NCBI RefSeq assembly: GCF_003025035.1
Contig: NZ_PYJN01000018.1
Span: forward strand, 124,001-188,000
DNA: 64,000 bases
Direction: 5' to 3'
Source of the DNA: Rhizobium sp. SEMIA4064
GTDB lineage: Bacteria; Pseudomonadota; Alphaproteobacteria; Rhizobiales; Rhizobiaceae
Shown here: in pieces, positions 63,454 to 64,000 of the stretch
Position numbering within the stretch: the stretch's first letter is position 1
Layout of the letters: each line of letters begins with the position of its first letter
Translations under genes and position numbers: made by a program
The notes under the pieces: generated by a model
The model's database searches: none
Told to the model about the DNA's origin: nothing
Seen by the model: the letters and a program-made list of their open reading frames with translations, nothing else

Positions 63454-64000
63454 ATGACAGATACACTTCTCGAACTCAAAGACTACTCCATCACCTTCCG
63501 CACCCCGGAAGGCGAAGTCGCCGCCGTCTCAAAGATGAACCTCAAGATCGGCCGTGGCGAACGCATCGCCATCGTCGGTGAATCCGGTTCCGGCAAGAGC
63601 CAGACCTTTCTCGGCCTGATGGGCCTGCTCGCCAAGAACGGCCGCACCAGCGGCCAGGCGCTGCTCGACGGCAAGGACCTGCTGACGCTGAAGCCCCGCG
63701 AACTCGACCATGTGCGTGGCAAGGACATGGCCATGGTCTTCCAGGACCCGATGACGGCGCTCAATCCATCGCTGCGCATATCGCGGCAATTGACCGAGCA
63801 GCTCGAGGTCCATGGCGGGCTTTCGGCGCGTGCGGCTTCGGCGGCAGCACTCGACATGCTGAAGCGGGTCGGTATCCCTGACCCGACGCGCCGCTTCAAC
63901 CTCTATCCGCATGAGCTCTCGGGCGGCATGCGCCAGCGCATCGTCATCGCCATGGCGCTGCTCACCAAGCCGAAGCTCCTGATCGCCGACGAGCCGACGA
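63454..64000 (+). CDS. Peptide ABC transporter ATPase (OppD-like), 3'-truncated
   Basis: The first 182 residues of an ABC ATPase, cut off by the window end. It contains Walker A GESGSGKS near 43, the Q-loop FQDPMTALNPSLRI near 95, the signature LSGGMRQRIVIAMAL near 155 and Walker B LLIADEPT at the edge. OppD proteins are normally ~320-350 residues, often followed by OppF. Confidence 0.94.
   Translation, partial: MTDTLLELKDYSITFRTPEGEVAAVSKMNLKIGRGERIAIVGESGSGKSQTFLGLMGLLAKNGRTSGQALLDGKDLLTLKPRELDHVRGKDMAMVFQDPMTALNPSLRISRQLTEQLEVHGGLSARAASAAALDMLKRVGIPDPTRRFNLYPHELSGGMRQRIVIAMALLTKPKLLIADEPT

Overview
The window is chromosomal DNA from an alphaproteobacterium of the Rhizobium/Agrobacterium group. 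This rests on gene content rather than a search: a fused trpE(G) anthranilate synthase behind a Trp-rich leader peptide ending in WWWAR, a NolR-like ArsR regulator, the choline importer choXWV, bluB, a haem-type TonB receptor with two TGA-N9-TCA (RirA/IRO-like) sites, DUF1285/DUF2076/DUF2333/DUF4159 proteins, and rhizobial-type intergenic palindromes. The DNA is GC-rich, densely coding and has mixed strands. I saw no transposase, prophage, CRISPR array, rRNA or tRNA. It looks like core chromosome with a few small accessory pieces, such as a toxin-antitoxin pair.

Layout. 1-4.9 kb: 3' end of an unrecognised gene, a Na/Pi cotransporter, a VOC protein, hemF and small proteins. 4.95-7.5 kb (minus): a translationally coupled operon DUF1285 / CoA pyrophosphatase / CCA-adding enzyme. 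Divergent from it at 7.6-14.9 kb is a tight five-gene operon: MoxR ATPase, DUF58, BatA-DUF4159 membrane protein, a second large membrane protein and a GNAT. 15-21.4 kb: GNAT, glutathionyl-hydroquinone reductase, NUDIX, metallophosphoesterase, TPR protein, an ECF sigma/anti-sigma pair and a small haem-copper-oxidase-like membrane protein. 21.7-27 kb: an ABC exporter, leuA with a putative leucine-rich leader peptide, and BenE. 27-32.5 kb: a YciI/DGPF protein, ClpP, DUF2076, queF with a CDF metal exporter, bluB and a DUF2459 protein. 32.6-38 kb: trpE(G) with its attenuator, a duplicated DUF805 protein, and an ABC-F ATPase preceded by a short upstream ORF whose last codons form a perfect 24-bp palindrome. 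38-49.5 kb: haem receptor, extensin-like protein, fhs, YqhA, a periplasmic ClpP-like protein, a LuxR regulator, DUF2333, a coiled-coil protein, cytochrome c and tdk. 49.7-57.5 kb: choXWV, a HugZ-like protein, nolR, an omega-aminotransferase and adenine deaminase. 57.6-64 kb: a RelE/ParE-type toxin-antitoxin pair, a GH13 alpha-glucosidase and a peptide ABC transporter cut off by the window end.

The most interesting signal is regulatory. At least two biosynthetic genes (trpE(G), leuA) appear to be controlled through translated leader peptides, and the ABC-F gene and the ABC exporter also have short, well-initiated upstream ORFs overlapping hairpins, which suggests translation-coupled control of possible resistance factors. 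The MoxR/DUF58/DUF4159 operon is the best candidate for a poorly described multi-protein system. All functional statements are from sequence reading alone; no alignments or folding calculations were run.
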